A stretch of DNA of 64,000 nt, from assembly GCF_964340395.1 (NCBI RefSeq), contig NC_135568.1, forward strand, positions 2,840,001 through 2,904,000, in the 5' to 3' direction. The DNA is from Glandiceps talaboti (taxonomy: Eukaryota > Hemichordata > Enteropneusta > Spengelidae). Under the pieces are notes generated by a model. That model was not told where the DNA came from, ran no database searches, and worked only from the letters and a program-made list of their open reading frames with translations. Shown here piece after piece: positions 57,701 through 64,000 of this stretch. The position numbers and the translations under genes were made by a program. The stretch's first letter is position 1. Every line of letters starts with the position of its first letter.

Positions 57701-58179
57701 GGTGCAATGTGTCTGATCGTGTCAGCCTGCCATTGCAGGGAAAACTTTGTCTCCAAAGATGTTTCTGTCGGAGTTCCACTTATTAAAAACTTATTGTTTA
57801 GGAGACCAACATATACATCTATTTATATAATATAGATATTGAAAATATGGCGATCGCGAAGAGAATCATCGTCTGTGTTTCTTTGTTCCTACCCCGTATA
57901 CATTATTACCAAGTAACCTTTTTTGTGTTTTTTAAAATTCATTTACACTTTTACATTTAACCAGTACATGTATGTTGACATTCAGACAACAGCACAATTT
58001 TCAGAGAGAAGTTAACGATTTCAATTATTTACAAAATTTCCTAATTGTGTACGTACTGTGGCATTCCAATCAGAATCGACTTCAGTGTCAAAAGAATCCA
58101 AGCTATTCATGGAGTCCTACTATAATATGCAAATGTGTAATCTAGGATAAAACGTGACGAACTAAATAACGACTTTTCC

Positions 58180-58275
58180 ATGAGAGGATACGAATTATCG
58201 AGAGGACATGAACAGCAGTATGAAACTAAAACGCAAGAACCTCACACGCCGTCAAAACAAACCAAAAAGCTTAAG
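58180..58275 (+). CDS. Possible small exon (32 codons)
   Basis: Open from an ATG (MRGYELSRGHEQQ...) to KKLK at a strong donor, AAG|GTATGT, in phase 0. It is basic and polar with no recognised domain. Joined to 63324 it would terminate after another 32 codons, so it is at best an alternative first exon or UTR. Weakly supported. Confidence 0.2.
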
Positions 58276-58967
58276 GTATGTGAGGGTAATATCATTTCAC
58301 TCCTGGGTACCACTAGATAGAAAATTGAAGCATTCTTTCTTCTCGTTACACTACAGGCTAGGATTATTAACTGAGTTCTAACGCATTGTTGTTATTGTGG
58401 CAAATTCTCAATGGATGTCTCATGGGGACAACTTGCTCTATAGGTATATATTTCACTATGTGACCATTTGACACATGTATTTGTGATACCACTCAAGTGG
58501 CTGTTTTTCTTTTGAACCCCGAGTTCTTTGTAAAAAACGAAAATAGAGTAACTAGCTATCGTGATTCATTATAGCATATACAAGTTCTTTGTTCGGAGAA
58601 GCTTTCACTAGAGTTACATGGTCATTGCTTGATGTATTTTTTAGGTCAACACTTTATTTCTTGTGTCTTTAGATAAATTGTTTACTATCTACACCTAGCT
58701 GGTAAACCACTATACTCATCTAGGTTTTTTTTTTCTATTTACATATCCCTGTACAGTTTTGTTTTATAAAAGTCACATGAACACCAGACATTGAATTGAA
58801 GGATGCGTATATAATCCGCTGTATATAACGTGCAAGCCTCCATATTTTGACATGGTGTGATACTGATTTTGAAGTTATATAAGTTAAGAAGGCATGACAC
58901 CCATTTTTTTTATTACTTTTGTCTTCAAGAAGGGTTTTGCATACCAGCTGTCGTTCTCCAATTTACC

Positions 58968-58997
58968 CATAGACCCTCCGCTGGTGGAGGGTCTATG
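58968..58997. repeat. Perfect 12-bp inverted repeat with 6-nt loop
   Basis: CATAGACCCTCC, loop GCTGGT, GGAGGGTCTATG. The stem is perfect and GC-rich in an AT-rich setting. Confidence 0.9.
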
Positions 58998-61032
58998 ATT
59001 AACTATTCAAATTTTCGTCACGGAAGTATCTACTAAAGGCATGAATATAACGGGAGGCACTGTGTATAGGTATAAGTCATTACATTCTTAATCTGTTTGC
59101 TATGAAGACAGACAACGGTGGTTATATAATCTAAGGTTCCCATGTGAGTAGACATCTCACAATTAAAGCCCTTCTAATATCCTGGTACTTAGAGTAATCC
59201 ATACATTTGTAAACATAGTATAATTACTGTACAAAGTTTTGAATGCTGAAAGCAGACGATTCTTCAGTTACAATTTGAATACGAAGCCGATTCTTAAGAA
59301 ATCAGCAACAATTCTTTATGCGCCAAAATTCAACAAATTTCAACTAGCAGTGTTTTTTACAATGTTGTTTTGCTTGAAAAAAGACAGGGACATTATTAAG
59401 TAAATAAAATAGACTACAGTAAATTGTCTAAGAGACACGGCAACCTAGCCGACTAAACGGGCACTCAGTTGAGCGCATATCCTACATTTTGAACTTCGCC
59501 CAGCTCGAACTGTTCCATTTTTCAGTATATAAGATAACTACATTTTTCAAAAACCAGAGAAAGGCGTCATCAAGGGTTGTGGTTCGATATCCGAGGCTGG
59601 TTAATTACACCATGTTATGATACTAGGTTTGATAATACATGCAACTAATTGCAACAGGTGTCTCCAGCCAAGTCTCTCAGGTCGTTCTTATGAAAAGTGC
59701 GGATTTAATTACACAAATTGTGTCTATCAAAGTATTTCGTAGTATAACACAGATCACGGTTGATAACATCGACGAACCGTGGCGTTGGCGGTATCTTTTC
59801 ATTTTATGCAACCATCAGGCTTGAATGTGATAATGTTGTAAAATTCCACATATGCAGTCATTAAATGAAAAACAAACGAACCAAACTTAAGTCGAACATT
59901 TTTACTACTGTCACCTATTCTGCCCTCCATAAATGTACGTAGGGCTGAACGGTGACCCAATATGTTTACCTCGTTTCTATGGTAACATAGACCATATGTA
60001 GACTTATCAAAAAACGTGATCCAAGTCGTTGATAGAATTGTATATCAGTGTATCAGTGTATCCGTGGTGTCATTTCATAAGACATGTCACATTTCTTATC
60101 AAATAGACATGAACACGACAACATTCGCTGTATCTAACCACGTAGGCATTTTACATCTTTACAGCAAATCCAACGGCTTTGTGTACTGTGACACTACGCT
60201 GTATTCAATGTTTTATTCAAGCTTAAGGTCTCTATTGCATGGACTTCAGGCAAAGTTTTCTCTTCATAAGATCGTTTTAAAGCCCTGTGTTTGTTTTAGT
60301 GTTGTTTACTAAGAAGGTGTATCAAGAAGGAATGTGTTTTGTGATCTACTCGAGTCAGTGTCCTGTCTACCGATATGACATGACAAAGAGCATGTATCTC
60401 ACTACAACATTAATGATTCGATCGTACTCGTCGTGTCTTCGTTGTACAGATTCAACAGAGCACGGAAGTAGGGCGAACAGAAATACAGTGATGTTTGCAT
60501 TTATACACACACGTAAACAGCTGTACAACATTTACCTGACATAACTCCAACGTGGCAATTATCACTGTGATATTAAAAATCTGGAGTTAAACTTCACCCG
60601 CAAGCAAACATTAAAATTCCAACCTACACCATTAATAGAGACAAGATCATCTTGAATTCGTGACTCAATTTCACCATCAGTAATTGAAACATGTATTAGC
60701 AAGAATTGTCATCTGTAAACATGGTAAACGCTGCTGCCCAGGAAATAAATTAAAACGAATTTGAAGTTAAATCTGGCAAAATTGGAATCCACAGGGGCTT
60801 AGGTACCCTATTGTATCTGTTTATCTACTGACTATAGCAGTGACGCACGTAAGCTGTTTGGTACGTTGTGATTTGAGGGCAATATCCGTCTATCTGCCTA
60901 ATCGATGTTATTTTCCTGAGATGCCTCATATGTTGCTGCAGTATACATTTACGTGTCGTATTGTTATTTCCAAGGTACTCTAACCTATATACTGTCGAGT
61001 GTAGTTGTAAATTGTTAGTGTTTAGATAGTTT

Positions 61033-61034
61033 AT

Positions 61035-61101
<67 letters not shown>

Positions 61102-61116
61102 ATCTTTCTTTCTTTA
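61033..61116. repeat. TTTC microsatellite
   Basis: About 80 bp of TTTC units with one TATC variant. Confidence 0.95.
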
Positions 61117-61274
61117 CGGAAATATATCCCGTTGAGTGCTGATAGTGCTAGGCATAATGATGGCCATTCGCGATTTAATGATGCAAGGAAATGCCAGTTC
61201 CTCAATTACATTATTCAGAGTACAATTGGAGTGAATCCTTTGCTATTTTCATTCAAGTCATCGTCATGTCAGAT

Positions 61275-61285
<11 letters not shown>

Positions 61286-61366
<81 letters not shown>
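61286..61366. repeat. GA microsatellite
   Basis: About 80 bp of GA with a short GGAGAGGA interruption, preceded by GATA units. Confidence 0.95.
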
Positions 61367-61367
<1 letters not shown>

Positions 61368-62055
61368 TGTGTATTTTGTGAATTTTCAAGTCTTCAAAAA
61401 GTAGACCAATATTTACCGCATGTGTCCTAATAACATGAATAGAAGAACGTAAATTAAAAATAAAACATTTCCATTCTTTAACAGCCTGAGTTACAGAGAA
61501 ATCAATAACCATTTCAATTAAATCGTTGATATGGTACAATGACGCTGTACTTGTATGTTAATAATCAAATCTGCAATCGAAGCAGCTCTAGATTAAGTAT
61601 TCATAACCACGCAACAACTTAGTACTCTCCTGATAATGGTTTGAATTTGTATTCTGAGTGGATATAACATGAGTATCGATCATTGACTAAAGTTAATAAA
61701 CACACACGTAATAGATGGTACATGTATAAGTAACGATAATGCAGGGTTGGTGTGTATGTATATATGGCACGTTTAAGAAACGTGTATGTGTATATGCATA
61801 CTCTTGTCATTACTCGCTATTGTCTATATGCAATGCATAGACTCTAATTTATGTAGTTGTTGTGCCAGGAACTTTTTCTTGTTTGGCAGTTGCCTAAAAT
61901 AAGAGTTTCTAAATTACGGGGTCAACATTTGACAGTTGTTAGATTTGATAGAAGCGAAGCAAGATCAATGAGTGTATAGCCCGTTTCAGTGAATCAGTGA
62001 ATGTATTCTATCATCATGATAATTTGGCACACAGATGCCTACATGTTTGCATGTA

Positions 62056-62531
62056 TATATCCATTCATCCATCCATCCATCCATCCATCCATCCATCCAA
62101 GCATCCATCCATCCATCCATCAATCCATCCATCCACCCATCCATCCATCCAGCATCAGCATCCATCCACCCATTCGTCCACACACACACACACACACACA
62201 CACACCCACCCATCCATCCATCCATCCGTTCATCCATGCATCTACCCACCCCTCCACCCACCTATCCATCCATCCATCCATCCATCCACCCATTCGTCCA
62301 CCTACCCATCCATCCATCCATCCGCCCGCCTGTCCGTCCGCCCGCCCGTCCGTTTGTCCGTTCGTCCGTACCGTCCATACCGTCCATCCATCCATCCATC
62401 TATCCATCCAGCCATCCATCCATCCATCCATCCATCCATCCATCCATCTATCCATCCATCCAGCCATCTATCCATCCATCCAGCCATCCATCCATCCATC
62501 TATCCATCCATCCATCCATCCATCCATCCAT

Positions 62532-62567
<36 letters not shown>

Positions 62568-62584
62568 CCATCCATCTATCCATG
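62056..62584. repeat. CATC satellite-like array (about 530 bp)
   Basis: Long CATC/CCAT array with a CA run (about 62177-62204) and CGTC/CGCC-rich variants near 62322-62385. Frames of His-Pro-Ser-Ile type are artefacts. Confidence 0.95.
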
Positions 62585-63323
62585 TAATTGAGTGAGTGTG
62601 TGAGATTAAAGTATTGGGATTCACATGATTTTCTATAACAATAGCAAATGATAAGCCATTTCGGATGAAGTATTTAATGAGATCACGACTCCTAGCTTGT
62701 TTCCTGAAATTACATATGCAGAGCACGATTTCAATGTCCTGCTGGATACCATCAAATTGTACACCTATGTCATTACAGTGGTAGTCATTAAAACAGTCAT
62801 ATCCTATGACATCATATTACGATAAGCCATTTCCTTCGTCTATAACATGTCGTTATGTGCATGAGTCAACATAGGTTAATATAGTTATCTATTCCGGTCG
62901 TCTTTCGCTGCAAGTACAGCGTTGCCATGGTGATAATACTTGCACGCAAACTGTGGTGACGATTGGAATGCGATTCTCTGCGTATGATCTTAGAGTTGGC
63001 GTTCACACATTGCCTTAATTTGACAGTAATAAAGAACTAACATACCGTGTTATGACTGTGTTTACGTCTCTGAGGAGACAGAGAGAAATACTCGTAGATG
63101 AACTCTGTACTAAAAAGATTAGCGGCCATGAGTATCCCTGAAAAAATTCCACTAGCTCGACATTGTAAAAACAAAGGCAAACACTCATCGTAATAGAGGG
63201 CGTCATTCTACTCTGAATATGGGACGTTCAACTAGAAACATATAATTATTTTGAAGCTGGGATACACCCTTTTAAACGTACTTTTCATAGTTTTATTCAT
63301 TCGTCTCCTTTTTTCTCTTTCAG

Positions 63324-64000
63324 ATAACTAATTTATTGGCTCCCCAGCTGCCTAAAGATGGCTACAGAAACGGGCTTAGAAATGGCACCTTCGGCCAATT
63401 CAGGGCAGGCTGCTGGTAATTTGCCAGATTGGTTTCTTGACCGAACAAACTCGCACGAACATCAGGCATCGTACCTAGGAAAAATTTATCGACAAAGAAA
63501 CGACCTATTCAAGGAAGAAAACGATAACATGAAAACTGCAGTTGAAAGAGTTTCGACGCGAGGAGGAACGCAAACTAAAAATAAGGCGCCAGTTGCGGTG
63601 AAATGGCGACCGAGCTTGGGTTTGACGTCACAGACTATGACACCACGTGACAGACACCTTGAGAAAATACGCAGTCTTCGACAGCGTCCTCTTCCACCAG
63701 TGATTCATCCTATAGAGGGGCGTCCTTTACTAGAGGTTTCAAGCCCACGGAGGACTAACAGCGAACCAGGATTGTCTTCAGCACGGAAGAATTCATTCAT
63801 GGATGCTTTCCTTAACGGCAGCATGGAGACTAGTGTTCCAGCAACTCCCCGATATTCAGACGGCAACAGCAAAACAGCTGTGTCGTCACTTATGAAGTCT
63901 ATCAGTACACCGAGTGCTAGTATCCCTACAATTGGTCGACGGGCTCGTCCGACTCCCGCGGAAAAGCTTTCGGGTTTCACCGTAAAGAAAGCTGAACCTT
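63324..64000 (+). CDS. 5' part of an unrecognised gene, continues past the window
   Basis: A strong acceptor (CCTTTTTTCTCTTTCAG) ends at 63323. After a 34-nt leader, ATG at 63358 opens a frame that stays open for 214 codons to the last base. In that frame the exon starts with TAA, so the ATG must be the start whatever lies upstream. The protein begins MATETGLEMAPS. Residues about 22-65 (LPDWFLDRTNS, YLGKIYRQRNDLFKEEN) look helical and charged. The rest is Ser/Arg/Pro-rich and probably disordered, with basic-Ser sites such as RRTNS and RKNSF that suit kinases. No signal peptide or membrane segment, so likely cytoplasmic or nuclear. No family recognised; a faint likeness of the N-terminal helix to tektin-type proteins is too weak to use. 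Balanced codon use and a length free of stops argue that it is real. Confidence 0.75.

Larger units (their letters stand above)
49816..58179. other. Non-coding stretch, possibly intronic
   Basis: No convincing exon seen. It contains the pentanucleotide repeat at 51826-52058 and the CT/CATA/CAGA cluster at 54445-54710. Confidence 0.5.
58276..63323. other. Non-coding stretch upstream of the right-edge gene
   Basis: No gene recognised. It holds a 12-bp hairpin at 58968-58997 and TTTC, GA and CATC repeats. Probably intron or promoter of the gene at 63324. Confidence 0.5.

Noticed and set aside
61997-62595. Overlapping 190-codon His-Pro-Ser-Ile frames
   Set aside because: CATC tetranucleotide array, open in all frames on both strands.

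Overview
The window is animal genomic DNA. It has spliced genes with GT-AG introns, secreted C-type lectin/EGF/LDLa proteins, Golgi-type sulfotransferases, a Ty3/gypsy retrotransposon and a very heavy load of simple repeats. The AT-rich composition and the lineage-specific lectin and sulfotransferase clusters suit a marine invertebrate (lophotrochozoan, hemichordate, echinoderm or cephalochordate), but the species cannot be named from sequence alone. No bacterial-type operons, rRNA or tRNA genes were recognised.

Layout. (1) 1-13 kb, + strand: 3' part of a gene made of tandem C-type lectin domain (CTLD) cassettes. Each 126-residue cassette is split over three exons (A 153 nt, B 89 nt, C 136 nt) with a repeating phase pattern, and the last exon carries a stop and poly-A signals. 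(2) 13.8-21.4 kb, - strand: three tandem sulfotransferase paralogues. The first has a 1-nt frameshift; the other two are open. Each has a plausible 3' splice site just upstream of its ATG. (3) 21,395-29,839, + strand: complete Ty3/gypsy LTR retrotransposon with 649-bp LTRs that look identical, a 4-bp ATAT target duplication, gag, and pol in the -1 frame. It sits in the predicted 5'UTR intron of the third sulfotransferase. (4) 31.7-39.05 kb, - strand: a 12-exon gene for a secreted 643-residue protein. The order is signal peptide, CTLD, degenerate CTLD, an acidic domain encoded by an exonic GAT/GAG repeat, a Thr/Pro-rich linker, a four-Cys module, LDLa and an EGF-like module. All 12 exons join in phase and total 1932 nt. 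(5) 39-63.3 kb: mostly non-coding and microsatellite-rich, with one or two possible small first exons. (6) 63,324 to the edge, + strand: 5' part of an unrecognised gene, open for 214 codons to the end of the window.

How the genes relate: both lectin genes would act outside the cell, and the sulfotransferases would modify glycans in the Golgi, but the sequence does not show that they share a pathway. The main points for follow-up are the acidic repeat exon, a well-placed -1 frameshift signal between gag and pol, and microsatellites that begin at the splice donor of each A exon of the CTLD array.
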